Shown one piece after another: positions 19,620 through 28,339 of a stretch of DNA of 64,000 nt. The DNA lies in contig JAIUMU010000003.1 in assembly GCA_022565355.1 (NCBI GenBank), positions 392,616-456,615 of the forward strand. The letters are read 5' to 3'. The number at the start of each line of letters is the position of its first letter. The stretch's first letter is position 1. The notes beneath the pieces are model-generated. The model ran no database searches. It was not told the origin of the DNA and saw nothing but the letters and a program-made list of their open reading frames with translations. This DNA is from Idiomarina sp. GTDB taxonomy: Bacteria > Pseudomonadota > Gammaproteobacteria > Enterobacterales > Alteromonadaceae. The translations under genes were made by a program, and so were the position numbers.

Positions 19620-20180
19620 TTAGTTATCGCACTCGCCAAGCCACTCACCCGTTTGGTGAATAGTGATCATTTCGGGTTGGTCTTGCATGGCTACTACAGC
19701 ATCAATAACAGCGTTGTAATTTTGCCGATCCACTATCGTGATTTCGCCAACACCCTCGGCTCCATCTGCTTCGCAGCTAAAATGCACTTGGTACACGTTA
19801 TTGGCGCCATCTTTTGGGCTTAAGCTTTGGCTACATCCTTCTTGCTGCGGCATAACGCCTGCATCAATTTCTTGTTGCGAGATACAAATTTCCGCACTAC
19901 CGCCCACGTTATCTAGAGATATGCCCTGTTGCGCTAGCATGTCTTCAAACATTTGTCGCTGAGCTTGCGGCATCGCCTCTAACTGCCTGCGCGCTTCGGC
20001 CATCGCTTCTTCATATAAACCGCTTTCGCTTTCAATGCGAAAGCTGTGCTTCCATTTACCGGGCTCGATATCGAGCACCACCGGCTCGTTAGCGTTTGCA
20101 TTGAGGCCGGGATTCATAGCTACGAGCAGCGCGCCAACAACTAGCACTTTGGTAACGCTGAAAGCCTTTAAAATATTCAT
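19620..20180 (-). CDS. Secreted DUF3617-type protein
   Basis: 186 residues with a signal peptide (about 1-30, cleavage near NANANE) and AAGGAGG before the ATG. The pattern IEPGKWKHSFRIES, a Met/Gln-rich helix, then ICISQQEIDAG with Cys, GCSQSL, and HFSCEADG with IHQTGEWLGEC fits DUF3617, periplasmic proteins of unknown function. Four cysteines could form two disulfides. Confidence 0.75.
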   Translation of the reverse strand: MNILKAFSVTKVLVVGALLVAMNPGLNANANEPVVLDIEPGKWKHSFRIESESGLYEEAMAEARRQLEAMPQAQRQMFEDMLAQQGISLDNVGGSAEICISQQEIDAGVMPQQEGCSQSLSPKDGANNVYQVHFSCEADGAEGVGEITIVDRQNYNAVIDAVVAMQDQPEMITIHQTGEWLGECDN

Positions 20181-20235
20181 GATTCTTCCTCCTTGAGGTA
20201 ACGATTTGGCAGTTGCAGCTTGCCTTGCTTGTGAT

Positions 20236-20261
20236 GCGGCTCGCCAACATCTGTGAGCCGC
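20236..20261. repeat. Hairpin-forming inverted repeat
   Basis: GCGGCTC (20236-20242) and GAGCCGC (20255-20261) with a 12-base loop, between two minus-strand genes. The minus-strand copy lacks a T run, so it is not a clear terminator of the FMN reductase gene. Confidence 0.5.
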
Positions 20262-20276
20262 TTTATTGATTAATAG

Positions 20277-20843
20277 CTAAAAACGCATTACTTCATTGAT
20301 AATTTGCGTAATCTTTTCTTTATGTTGGTTATCTTTCAGCTCATCTTGGCTATCAAAGGCTTCAGAAGCTTTACCAAGTGCGAATTGCGTAGGGGCAACC
20401 CATAGGCTAAGTTTGGCCAACTGATCGCGCAGCGCTAACAGCGCACGTAAGCCACCTAACGCGCCTGGCGATGCTGCTACAATACCTGCAACTTTGCCTT
20501 GCAGCACCTTAATACCTGAATCGCCATTAGCTTGCTTGCGGCTAATCCAATCGAGCGTATTTTTCACTAATGCCGGCACTGCACCGTTATATTCTGGCGT
20601 GCTAATAATAATAGCATCGTGTTCGGCAAACAGGGCTTGCAGCTTGTGCACGTTCTCCGGCATGCCCTCATCTTCAATATCGCCGTTATAAATCGGCAAC
20701 GGATACTCATTCAAATCGAGCAACGTTACTTGCGCGCCTTGTTGTTGGGCAAGCTGTGCCACATTTGCGGCAAGCTTACGGTTAAGTGAGGCGCTGCGAA
20801 GGCTGCCAGCAAAAACAAGAATTTTTTTCGTTTCTGAGCTCAT
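20277..20843 (-). CDS. NAD(P)H-dependent FMN reductase / quinone reductase family
   Basis: 188-residue flavodoxin-fold reductase. It contains LVFAGSLRSASLNRKLA (FMN phosphate loop), PLPIYNGDIE and STPEYNGAVPALVKNTLDWISR, the signature of the ArsH/YieF/ChrR-like NADPH-dependent FMN reductases. GAGG precedes the ATG. It lies 48 bases after the pirin gene on the same strand and probably shares its transcript, consistent with a redox or electrophile-stress role. Confidence 0.9.
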   Translation of the reverse strand: MSSETKKILVFAGSLRSASLNRKLAANVAQLAQQQGAQVTLLDLNEYPLPIYNGDIEDEGMPENVHKLQALFAEHDAIIISTPEYNGAVPALVKNTLDWISRKQANGDSGIKVLQGKVAGIVAASPGALGGLRALLALRDQLAKLSLWVAPTQFALGKASEAFDSQDELKDNQHKEKITQIINEVMRF

Positions 20844-20891
20844 TATAATCCTCTTTGTTTTGAGTTTGGTACGGTAATAGCTGCACCGTTT

Positions 20892-21863
20892 TTACCAAGG
20901 AACGGGTGGGCCATCCATGCGCTTTGCTTGAATGCTTTTGGCTAACCATTCTTGTAACGGAGCACTACCGAAACGCTCATCTTGAGCATGCCAATCCCGC
21001 TGAGCAGCGGCAATATACTCTTTGCTATGGCCAACGAAGTTCCACCATATGGTTACATTTTCAGCAAATGGTTCGCCACCAATAAGCAGTATTCGCGCAG
21101 CCTTTTCGGCTGTTACGGTTAGCGCTTTACTGCCAGCCTGGCAAATAAACGCTAATTCATCTTGCGCATAGGCTTCGCCATTAACAGTGAAGCCGCCCTC
21201 TAAGCCAAACAGGCCGTATTCAAATGTTGGTAATAGCTGAAGGCGTACGCTGCTTTGCTCAGTGAATAGCAACTCGAGGCCAACAATGGGCGAGAAATGT
21301 AAGGTAGGCGCTTTAGCTCCGGCATACTCGCCTATCAATACAGTAATCTGCACCTTATCTTGATTGAATACGGGTAATTCTGGGTAATGATCAAAACGCG
21401 GTGCAATGTTGGCCTTATCAGCCGGTAGTGCGATCCACAATTGTGCGGCATGCAGCGAGCGCTCATTGGTGCTGTTTTTGCTATCAGCATCAGTTTGAAA
21501 AACCGAGCTTTCGGTATGGCTAATACCACGCCCTGCGGTCATTAAATTAACTTGCCTCGGGCGAATCAGTTGCTCACTACCAATACTATCGCGATGCATT
21601 ACCGCGCCAGAAATCATCCAAGTAAAGGTTTGTAAACAGGTATGCGGGTGAGCGCCAACTTGCATACCCGCTTCACCCTCGTTGAATAACGTTGGCCCCG
21701 CATGATCCAAGAAGCACCACGGCCCAATCATTCGTTGCTCGCGAGTAGGCAGCGCACGCGCAACCGGAATGCCACCTACATCGGAAGTGCGCGAGGCAAT
21801 ACGTTTGCTGCTGTGCTCAACTTCGCCAGTGGTATAGCTATGTGAATCAGTTTGATTGCTCAT
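20892..21863 (-). CDS. Pirin family protein
   Basis: 323 residues from the ATG that follows GAGGAA by 7 bases. The bicupin pirin fold shows the metal-binding signature HPHTCLQTFTWMISGAVMHRD and GRGISHTESS. Bacterial pirins bind iron and some act as quercetin dioxygenases or redox sensors; the substrate here is unknown. It overlaps the end of the AI-2E-type permease gene by 17 bases and is followed by an FMN reductase. Confidence 0.9.
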   Translation of the reverse strand: MSNQTDSHSYTTGEVEHSSKRIASRTSDVGGIPVARALPTREQRMIGPWCFLDHAGPTLFNEGEAGMQVGAHPHTCLQTFTWMISGAVMHRDSIGSEQLIRPRQVNLMTAGRGISHTESSVFQTDADSKNSTNERSLHAAQLWIALPADKANIAPRFDHYPELPVFNQDKVQITVLIGEYAGAKAPTLHFSPIVGLELLFTEQSSVRLQLLPTFEYGLFGLEGGFTVNGEAYAQDELAFICQAGSKALTVTAEKAARILLIGGEPFAENVTIWWNFVGHSKEYIAAAQRDWHAQDERFGSAPLQEWLAKSIQAKRMDGPPVPW

Positions 21864-22971
21864 TATCAGGTTCCTCGAGTTCTTTCGGCGATATTTGCTC
21901 GGTTTTAGCAAGCACACGATACAAACCTTCTAGCTTGGGAATATGGCTTACAACTACCATAATCACGGTCATTAACGGCACCGCGATAAATACGCCGATG
22001 GGGCCCCATAACCAGCCCCAAAAGAAAATAGCGATAAAGATAATTACCGGGTTTACTGCTAAACGCATGCCATGAATATAGGGCTCTAAGAAAAAGCCCA
22101 CTAAGGTACTAATCAACATGAAACTGGCTGGCACAATAGCCATCATTAGCAGGCTATCAAAGGTGGCTGCGGAAACTATGGTGAGTAATGCAAAGGCAAT
22201 AATAACGCCCAAATAGGGAATAAATCGGGTAAGCGCCACTACTACAGCCCATACTGCCGGGGATGGTAAGCCAACTGCCCAAGCAATAAGGCCAATAACG
22301 ATACCAATCGCACTGTTGGTAAGGGTTATCACTCCTAAATAGCGGGCAATTTGCTCTTGGCCATTGCGAACAATACTGAGCATTATGGCTCGCTTTTGCC
22401 GCGAAAGTTGTGCGGCTAAATTAAGCAGCATGCGATCGCCACTTACCAGTAGAAAATAGGTAAGTGCTAATGCGAGAGTTACGCCAGCAGCGGTTTGGTA
22501 TAAACCTGAAGTGAGTTGGCTGCGCCATGAATCGGTTTGCAAAACTACAGTTTGGGCGGATTCTGCATCTTCACCAAGCTGCTCTTCTATTTGTTCTTCT
22601 ATTTGCTCTGCCGTATCGGTAATTTGGCGCAAGCCCTGTTGCACTTCACTTTCCCCCACCAACAGCTCAGAAACCGTGCTAGGGGCACGCTCGGCCCATT
22701 GCAGCAACGGGCCACTAATCGCAAAACTAATTCCGGCGATGCCGGCAACTAAACCAAGCAACAAAAACAATGATGAAATAGCTTTTGGAATCCGAAAGCG
22801 CTTCAGTAAACTTTCAACAATAGGCGAAAACAGTAAGGTAACCAAGATAGCCAACACTACCGGCAATATCACTTCATGCGCCAAATAAAAGGTATACAAA
22901 ATGGCCAGAATAAACAGCCCATAGATAGGCGTGGCTAAATCACTTACTGTGCGTTCTGGTTTATTACTCAT
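21847..22971 (-). CDS. AI-2E/PerM family membrane permease
   Basis: 374 residues with about eight hydrophobic segments: a pair near the N-terminus (YGLFILAILYTFYLAHEVILPVV), a soluble Glu-rich loop (about 120-155) and a C-terminal bundle with AVWAVVVALTRFIPYLGVIIAF. The family includes AI-2 exporters and sodium/proton antiporters, so the substrate cannot be told. GGAGC lies 6 bases before the ATG. It is the first gene of an apparent three-gene set with pirin and FMN reductase. Confidence 0.88.
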   Translation of the reverse strand: MSNKPERTVSDLATPIYGLFILAILYTFYLAHEVILPVVLAILVTLLFSPIVESLLKRFRIPKAISSLFLLLGLVAGIAGISFAISGPLLQWAERAPSTVSELLVGESEVQQGLRQITDTAEQIEEQIEEQLGEDAESAQTVVLQTDSWRSQLTSGLYQTAAGVTLALALTYFLLVSGDRMLLNLAAQLSRQKRAIMLSIVRNGQEQIARYLGVITLTNSAIGIVIGLIAWAVGLPSPAVWAVVVALTRFIPYLGVIIAFALLTIVSAATFDSLLMMAIVPASFMLISTLVGFFLEPYIHGMRLAVNPVIIFIAIFFWGWLWGPIGVFIAVPLMTVIMVVVSHIPKLEGLYRVLAKTEQISPKELEEPDNEQSN

Positions 22972-23160
22972 GCACGCGCTCCGTTGTGTATTCAAAGATC
23001 GTAATAGCTCTCTAACTATAGTGCATTGCTTTTCGAGGTACAGGCTTTTCTTCACTCTATACGCGCACCAACAAAACATATTTCCTTACATAATCAATGC
23101 CTTTTCGGATTTTCATTTTGGTAGCATGGGCGCTTGTAGTAATAAAAATACTGAGGGAAT

Positions 23161-23835
23161 ATGGTGCAGAAAACAACTCTAGCCGTTGGCTTACTTATCT
23201 TGTGTTTAGGCTTTAGCGATGTGCAAGCAGAAGAGAAACAACGTGAATACTATGTTTTTGGTACCGCGCTTACACAAATATACCGAATGGATATGAGCGA
23301 TGCGCTGGCGTATTCCCAGAGCAAGATCCCAGAGGCATTTCAGCAGTTGCCAGAGCAAGCCCCGAACACCGATAAAGACAAAATCAACGGCGCGCTGGGT
23401 ATTGGCGTTCGTTTTGCAAAGCGCAGATCACTGGAGCTCGGTTATTACAGCGGGATTTCAGCAGAAAGCCAGTTTCTGCCCGGATTCACTCCTCGCGAGC
23501 AGCGGGATAACGGCTTAATGAAACTGGATTTTGATTATTTAGAGTTAGCGGCACTACAACACTTTGCCGTTACGGAACGGGTTCAGCTATTTGTTCGTGG
23601 TGGCGTGCAACTGGTGGATGCTGATATTTGGTATCGCGATGATGCCCGCCAGCGCAGTTACTCTGATAGCGATGCAACGCGTAACTTTCGGCGCACAAGT
23701 AAGCGCTCTTTCGAAGGTGTAGCGGGCGCGGGAATTGATATGCGCCTTAACGCAGCGCTTGGTGCGCGCTTAGGATACAATTTCAGCAGTATGGGCTGGC
23801 GCCAAGGGTATTTGCATTTTTATCTTAATTTTTAG
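23161..23835 (+). CDS. Outer-membrane beta-barrel protein, OmpA/OmpW-like
   Basis: 224 residues with a signal peptide (about 1-23, cleavage near VQAEE). It has alternating polar/apolar strands typical of an eight-stranded barrel (INGALGIGVRFAKRRSLELG, LFVRGGVQL, AALGARLGYNFSSMG) and ends in an aromatic residue (YLHFYLNF), the usual outer-membrane assembly signal. GAGGGA lies 2 bases before the ATG and 5 before the next GTG codon, so the start may be one codon later. Specific function unknown. Confidence 0.75.
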   Translation: MVQKTTLAVGLLILCLGFSDVQAEEKQREYYVFGTALTQIYRMDMSDALAYSQSKIPEAFQQLPEQAPNTDKDKINGALGIGVRFAKRRSLELGYYSGISAESQFLPGFTPREQRDNGLMKLDFDYLELAALQHFAVTERVQLFVRGGVQLVDADIWYRDDARQRSYSDSDATRNFRRTSKRSFEGVAGAGIDMRLNAALGARLGYNFSSMGWRQGYLHFYLNF

Positions 23836-23979
23836 GGGTTTAATTGCTATTGGCGGCTGATTGGCATATGCCAGTTCTACGTGAGGCACATAGTTGTCGG
23901 CGCTTTTAGGAACGAACTTAGGTTTAATTCAGGCATGGCAAAAGGCCATCCAAAACACAACATTTTACAGGTGAATACA

Positions 23980-24438
23980 ATGTCTGAATTTCAATCAGAA
24001 CAACAGGATAAAGAGCAGCGAAACACTCCGGAAAACTCAATCAGCATGACAAACGGCGGTAATTTTTATTTTGATGTGCACGGTAAGCAAGTGCGTGTTT
24101 GGTTTTCGAGCTTTTCAGGTAAAGAACAAATCTATGTGAACGATGCACTGGTTTCTAGTAATCGTTCATGGCGGAAAATGAGCTCGCATGAATTCACGAT
24201 TGATGGGGCGCATTACACCGTGAAAGTAGGCGTACGCAGCTGGGGAGAGGCCTTTAAAGGTATTTATATAGCCGAGCTATATCGAGAGCAGCAGTTAATT
24301 GATCAAGATGAAATGTTCTTGCTTGGCGATCGAAGTGCCGATAAGCCGTTTAGCTGGAAGCGATTTACATGGGAGCTCGCCCCATGGTTGATTGTTGGCG
24401 GGTTAATTGGTTTCTTAGTTGGGTTCTTTGGTGCCTAA
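23980..24438 (+). CDS. Tail-anchored membrane protein of unknown function
   Basis: 152 residues from the ATG after ACAGGTGA. The soluble N-terminal part has an FHA/YccV-like beta-rich look (GNFYFDVHGKQVRVWFSS, KEQIYVNDALVSSNRSW, HYTVKVGVRSW) and the last 22 residues form a hydrophobic helix (LAPWLIVGGLIGFLVGFFGA), so it should be anchored by its C-terminus facing the cytoplasm. It is 35 bases upstream of a membrane-tethered XRE regulator on the same strand. Family not recognised. Confidence 0.7.
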   Translation: MSEFQSEQQDKEQRNTPENSISMTNGGNFYFDVHGKQVRVWFSSFSGKEQIYVNDALVSSNRSWRKMSSHEFTIDGAHYTVKVGVRSWGEAFKGIYIAELYREQQLIDQDEMFLLGDRSADKPFSWKRFTWELAPWLIVGGLIGFLVGFFGA

Positions 24439-24473
24439 CGCACTTTATACGAATTAGGTAGATAGGCCAGAAC

Positions 24474-24773
24474 ATGAATATTGATTCCAACACAATTCGT
24501 GAGGCGCGTTTGAGCAGGGGCTGGACCCAGCAACAGCTTGGGGATGTAAGCTGTTTAAGTTTACGCACGATTCAGCGAGTAGAAAGCCAAGGGCAAGGCT
24601 CTTTAGAAACCTGCAATGCGCTGTGTGCGGTACTTGAGCTGAATCGAGATCAGGTACTGAAACAAGCGAACGCCAATAAACAACGAACCGGCCATTTGCC
24701 GCCGATGGTGCTCGCCATAGCCGTTGCGATAGGTTTCTTGGTGGGCGTAGCGGCTACGCTAGCGTTGAGCTAA
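24474..24773 (+). CDS. XRE-family regulator with C-terminal membrane anchor
   Basis: 99 residues. An N-terminal helix-turn-helix (IREARLSRGWTQQQLGD, LSLRTIQRVESQGQGS) is followed by a linker and a C-terminal hydrophobic helix (PPMVLAIAVAIGFLVGVAATLALS). It is probably an inner-membrane DNA-binding protein. The preceding gene also ends in a membrane anchor, and the two may form one unit. Its stop codon overlaps the convergent exporter gene by 4 bases. Confidence 0.82.
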   Translation: MNIDSNTIREARLSRGWTQQQLGDVSCLSLRTIQRVESQGQGSLETCNALCAVLELNRDQVLKQANANKQRTGHLPPMVLAIAVAIGFLVGVAATLALS

Positions 24774-25804
24774 TCGGGCTTACGGCTCTGGAGTATACCA
24801 GAGCCTTTGCGCGGCCTTGGCTCTCCGGCTACAGGGGTTCTGCGTTGCCATTGTTGTATAATTAAGCCACCGATAATCAGCAGCAAACCGCCAACGGTAG
24901 CGATGCCTACATGCTCGCCAATAATCAACGCGAGTAACAGCAGTGAAATAAATGGGGAAATAAAGATTAAATTACTTATTTTCGCGGTATTTGAGCTCAT
25001 TTTCATCGCTTTTAGCCACAATACGAAGGTAAGCCCCATTTCAAACAAGCCAACATAGCTAACCGCTAACCAACCTTGCCATGGAATTTGCTGCCAACTT
25101 TGCCAATAGGCTTGCCAGAAATTCAGCGCGCTAACCGCACCTTCTGCTGGTGCCGCTACTAGTGCTGATAAATTGCTTACACCAAGCCAAGGCAACATGA
25201 ATGTTGCGAGCCAAGCGATTGGTGTGGCTAAAGCAAAACATAGAAGTAAGGTAATTACTGGGCGGCCTGGGTGGCGGGTGTTCAGTATCCAATACCCAGC
25301 CCACAAAAATGTAGATATTAGCGCAAGAGCTACACCCAAACCGCTTACAAATTCAAATGCGAGCACGTTGCCCTGCGTGGCGATTACTAACACGCCGCCG
25401 TAGCCTAAAAAGCATGCTACCCAATCACGTTTGCGTATCTTCTGGCCGAGGAACAATGCCGCCATAAATGTGAGGGCAATGGCCCAAGTATAGTTTAGTG
25501 GTTGGGCTTGTGATGCGGGTAGCAAAGCATAGGCTTGAAACAGAATTAAATAGTAGAGTAATGGGTTTAATAAGCCGAGCAATAGGTAGAAGCGAGGGTG
25601 CGTTTTTAACGCCGGCCACACATCTTTAAGCTCGCCACTAATTGCCACCCAAGCGAATAAAAATACGAACGACACGGAGCTAGCCACGGCCACCATTTGC
25701 ACCGGCGTAAGGTAGCTGAGGGTAATTTTAAAGGCGGTAGCAACGGTAGACCAAAGTAAAACCGCTGCCAGCGCAAAAAAGAAACCGTGCCGATCGTTCT
25801 GCAT
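24770..25804 (-). CDS. EamA/DMT-superfamily exporter
   Basis: 344 residues with ten hydrophobic segments arranged as two EamA repeats (first starting FFFALAAVLLWSTVATAFKI, second around GLGVALALISTFLWAGYWIL). Members export amino acids, purines or other metabolites; the substrate is unknown. It starts 10 bases after the GST-like gene and is probably co-transcribed. The Shine-Dalgarno is weak, which suggests coupling. Confidence 0.9.
   Translation of the reverse strand: MQNDRHGFFFALAAVLLWSTVATAFKITLSYLTPVQMVAVASSVSFVFLFAWVAISGELKDVWPALKTHPRFYLLLGLLNPLLYYLILFQAYALLPASQAQPLNYTWAIALTFMAALFLGQKIRKRDWVACFLGYGGVLVIATQGNVLAFEFVSGLGVALALISTFLWAGYWILNTRHPGRPVITLLLCFALATPIAWLATFMLPWLGVSNLSALVAAPAEGAVSALNFWQAYWQSWQQIPWQGWLAVSYVGLFEMGLTFVLWLKAMKMSSNTAKISNLIFISPFISLLLLALIIGEHVGIATVGGLLLIIGGLIIQQWQRRTPVAGEPRPRKGSGILQSRKPD
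24784..24808 (+). terminator. Possible terminator of the XRE gene
   Basis: GGCTCTGG, loop AGTATA and CCAGAGCC followed by only three T residues. It lies inside the 3' end of the opposite-strand exporter gene. Weak T tract, so tentative. Confidence 0.45.
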
Positions 25805-25813
25805 TGGTTTTTG

Positions 25814-26374
25814 CTAGGCCGCCGGAGGCTTGCTATCGATAAATGCAGCCTGCCGATTAGCTTTTTCTAGTACGGCTAATAAATTTGGATAGGCTGAGAA
25901 ATCTAAGCGTTGGCGGTAGATGGCCCAATCAATGAAGCAGGCCAAGCGAATGGTAGCATCATCCCACACAAAGGCTTCAGGTACAGAGGCTGCTTCTAGT
26001 GCTTGCAAGGTAGTTTGAATTCGTGCCGCCTGGCGTTGCAAATACGGGTTGGCATCGCTTTTTAGGCCTTCGCGATCAAGCAAGAATAAATTAATCGTAG
26101 TATCCAGCGCCGTGTTCACTAAGCAATACATATCTAAGCGTTGTATATCTGCTAAAAACGGCTGCCCAGCGCGCGCTCGAACATGGCGTAAAATAGACGT
26201 TGAATCAGTAAGTTGCAGCTCCTCATCTTGTAGAAACGGCACCCGCTGCGCGGGCGATTGCGCGGCACTTTGCGCGTAATCCGTTTCCACCAGTTCATAC
26301 GCGAGGCCGGTTTCAGCGAGAGCTATGCGAATGTGGCGAACGAAAGGCGAGGTGTAGCTACCAAATAATTTCAT
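25814..26374 (-). CDS. Glutathione S-transferase-like protein
   Basis: 186 residues from the ATG that follows GAGG by 6 bases. The N-terminal thioredoxin-like domain begins MKLFGSYTSPFVRHIRIALAE, typical of GST family proteins, with VPFLQDEELQLTDSTSILRHV as the glutathione-binding region. The C-terminal domain is helical. It lies between a possible 39-residue gene and the EamA exporter gene, and the three look co-transcribed. Confidence 0.85.
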   Translation of the reverse strand: MKLFGSYTSPFVRHIRIALAETGLAYELVETDYAQSAAQSPAQRVPFLQDEELQLTDSTSILRHVRARAGQPFLADIQRLDMYCLVNTALDTTINLFLLDREGLKSDANPYLQRQAARIQTTLQALEAASVPEAFVWDDATIRLACFIDWAIYRQRLDFSAYPNLLAVLEKANRQAAFIDSKPPAA

Positions 26375-26383
26375 AATCATCCT

Positions 26384-26503
26384 CTATAGGGCTGCGCAGC
26401 AAGCTGCGGTGGTTGCAACTAAGGGCTGCATAATGACACCGCCAGCGTTGTTGCCGCAAGTAAATTTGCGCTCATCACACCAGCGATTTTTAGGCCGTTG
26501 CAT
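26384..26503 (-). CDS. Possible 39-residue cysteine-rich small protein
   Basis: Begins MQRPKNRWCDERKFTCGNN and ends TTAACCAAL. AGGAAG lies 6 bases before the ATG, and the GST-like gene starts 9 bases after its stop. Four cysteines (RWCDE, FTCGN and an adjacent CC) are unusual for a chance frame. It may be a real small protein or a coupling leader for the GST gene. Not recognised. Confidence 0.45.
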   Translation of the reverse strand: MQRPKNRWCDERKFTCGNNAGGVIMQPLVATTAACCAAL

Positions 26504-26662
26504 GGTGTTCTTCCTGCCAGATAAACGCAGCAGTATGCGGAACATGAATTGAAGCATTAACCGGAACATTAACTGAAACCTTCACTTAAACATCACTGGG
26601 CTGTAACAAATGTGTCATCTAGCCATACTACACTTGCGGCATGTAACCAATGAGGATTGCCG

Positions 26663-27205
26663 ATGAAATGGTTGATGCAGATACAGCGAATTGATGAAAT
26701 CGCCTTTTTCTGGCTAAGCACCCATTTACGCCGCCCTTCTGGTGGCTCCTTAGCGCGTTGGATATCCAAATCGGGCGATGGCTACGGCTACTTATTGGTG
26801 TGCTTATTCGCGTTTATGCTGGGTGATCCCGATGCAGCCGCGTTGTTAATCGTGTTGTTGCTCGCATTTCTGATTGAGTTACCAATCTACTGGTTGCTAA
26901 AAAACACCTTGCGCCGCACCCGCCCATACGAGCGTTCTAAACGGTTCACTTCATTGATTAAAGCCAGTGACAAGTTCAGCTTTCCCTCTGGGCACACCAC
27001 TGCCGCATTTATGTTTGCCTGCTTAGCCGCACAGTTCATGCCGAGCTTAACGCCGTGGGTATTTGCCTGGGCGAGTTTAGTGGGGTTATCGCGCATTGCA
27101 TTAGGGGTTCATTACCCTACCGATATTTTAGCTGGCGCCATACTTGGATCTGGATTGGCGTGGGTAGCACTACAAATGGCAAGCGCATATATGGTGAACA
27201 TATGA
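26663..27205 (+). CDS. PAP2-family membrane phosphatase
   Basis: 180 residues from the ATG placed 7 bases after GAGG. All three PAP2 signature blocks are visible: KNTLRRTRP, FPSGHTTAAF and SRIALGVHYPTD, within about five hydrophobic segments. Such enzymes dephosphorylate lipid phosphates, including undecaprenyl or phosphatidylglycerol phosphates, on the periplasmic side. Its stop overlaps the next gene's start as ATGA, so its job is probably linked to that glycosyltransferase. Confidence 0.93.
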   Translation: MKWLMQIQRIDEIAFFWLSTHLRRPSGGSLARWISKSGDGYGYLLVCLFAFMLGDPDAAALLIVLLLAFLIELPIYWLLKNTLRRTRPYERSKRFTSLIKASDKFSFPSGHTTAAFMFACLAAQFMPSLTPWVFAWASLVGLSRIALGVHYPTDILAGAILGSGLAWVALQMASAYMVNI

Positions 27206-28245
27206 AGATTTTAGTAGGCATACAAGGCACCGGTAACGGCCATTTAAGCCGCTGCCATGCTTTAGCCCAAGCATTTATTGCAGAGCCAAGCCTAGAAGTA
27301 GATTACTTAGTTTCGGGGCGGGCTCGCGAAAAGCTATTTGACATGGAATGTTTCGGTGATTATCAGTGGCGCCAAGGCCTTAGCTTTCAAGTGCGTGAGG
27401 GCCGCATTTCCGTGTTTGATACCATTAGCCAGAACCCTTGGGCGCAATTTTGGCAAGATGTGCGAGAGCTTGATCTGCGTAGTTATGATTTGGTGGTTAC
27501 AGATTTTGAACCGGTTACAGCTTGGGCCGCGCGCCGGCAAGGAGTTCGCTGTATTGGTTTGGGCCGGCAGTATGCGTTCTTTCAGCAAACCGCGGCACTG
27601 CCTACGAATATCTTGCAGCGTTCGATGCTACGCCAATTCGCGCCATGCGATACTGCGGTAGGAATGCATTGGGAAGATATTGGTACACATGTATTGCCGC
27701 CCCTTATTCACCATATTCCCAGCGCCGAACCTATTCTGGGCCATGAAATCTTGGTGTACTTGCCTTTTGAGCCATTGCCGCAAGTATTGGCATTGTTACA
27801 AAGCTTTCCGGAGTATCAATTTTCTGTATATCACCCGGAAGCGCAGCGGGCGAATCATGGCCACATTCAATGTTTTGCGCCCTCACGGCAGGGCTTTGCG
27901 GAAGCTTTTGCCCGCGCTGAAGGCGTAATTGCGAATGCGGGCTTTGAAACCGCTAGCGAAGCGCTAGCCTACGGCAAAAAACTATTGGTAAAACCATTAA
28001 GCGGCCAGTTTGAGCAGCTCGCGAACGCGCATTGCTTAGCCACTCGCCGGCTTGCTTCGGTTATGGAATCGTTGAATGGGAATTACGTAGAGCAATGGTT
28101 GGAGCAACGTAACTCTGTGCGCATGGAGTGGCCTGATGTGGGCCCCGCACTAGCGAACTGGCTGGCTAATGGCGCCGAAGAATCGGTAATGAGCTTGCAC
28201 CAACGTTTATGGCATAACAGCCAGCGCGTAGCGCTTTCGGCGTAG
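27202..28245 (+). CDS. Glycosyltransferase of the MJ1255/VC2487 type
   Basis: 347 residues. It begins MKILVGIQGTGNGHLSRCHA, the GT-B fold start typical of the uncharacterised MJ1255/VC2487 family and resembling MurG/UGT enzymes. The C-terminal donor-binding region includes AEGVIANAGFETASEALAYG and KPLSGQFEQLANA. The start codon overlaps the PAP2 stop (ATGA). The pair suggests a glycolipid or lipid-carrier pathway, but substrates are unknown. Confidence 0.87.
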   Translation: MKILVGIQGTGNGHLSRCHALAQAFIAEPSLEVDYLVSGRAREKLFDMECFGDYQWRQGLSFQVREGRISVFDTISQNPWAQFWQDVRELDLRSYDLVVTDFEPVTAWAARRQGVRCIGLGRQYAFFQQTAALPTNILQRSMLRQFAPCDTAVGMHWEDIGTHVLPPLIHHIPSAEPILGHEILVYLPFEPLPQVLALLQSFPEYQFSVYHPEAQRANHGHIQCFAPSRQGFAEAFARAEGVIANAGFETASEALAYGKKLLVKPLSGQFEQLANAHCLATRRLASVMESLNGNYVEQWLEQRNSVRMEWPDVGPALANWLANGAEESVMSLHQRLWHNSQRVALSA

Positions 28246-28278
28246 GTTATAACAAAAATTTAAAATTTTTATTGCTTT

Positions 28279-28289
28279 CCCCCCCCCCC
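28279..28289. repeat. 11-base poly-C homopolymer
   Basis: An uninterrupted run of eleven C residues, 51 bases before the exporter adaptor gene start. Such tracts are prone to slipped-strand length changes and here could alter promoter spacing. It is flanked by an AT-rich palindromic stretch (AAAAATTTAAAATTTTT) upstream and an inverted repeat downstream. Confidence 0.9.
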
Positions 28290-28317
28290 AATATGCATAT
28301 TATTATTCGCATATTGG
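28288..28317. repeat. Inverted repeat upstream of the peptide-export cassette
   Basis: CCAATATGC (28288-28296) and GCATATTGG (28309-28317) are perfect 9-base arms separated by 12 AT-rich bases. Placed 22 bases before the first gene, it could be an operator or a leader hairpin. No regulator gene is adjacent. Confidence 0.75.
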
Positions 28318-28339
28318 TATTCAGGGATGTGAATAGCGG

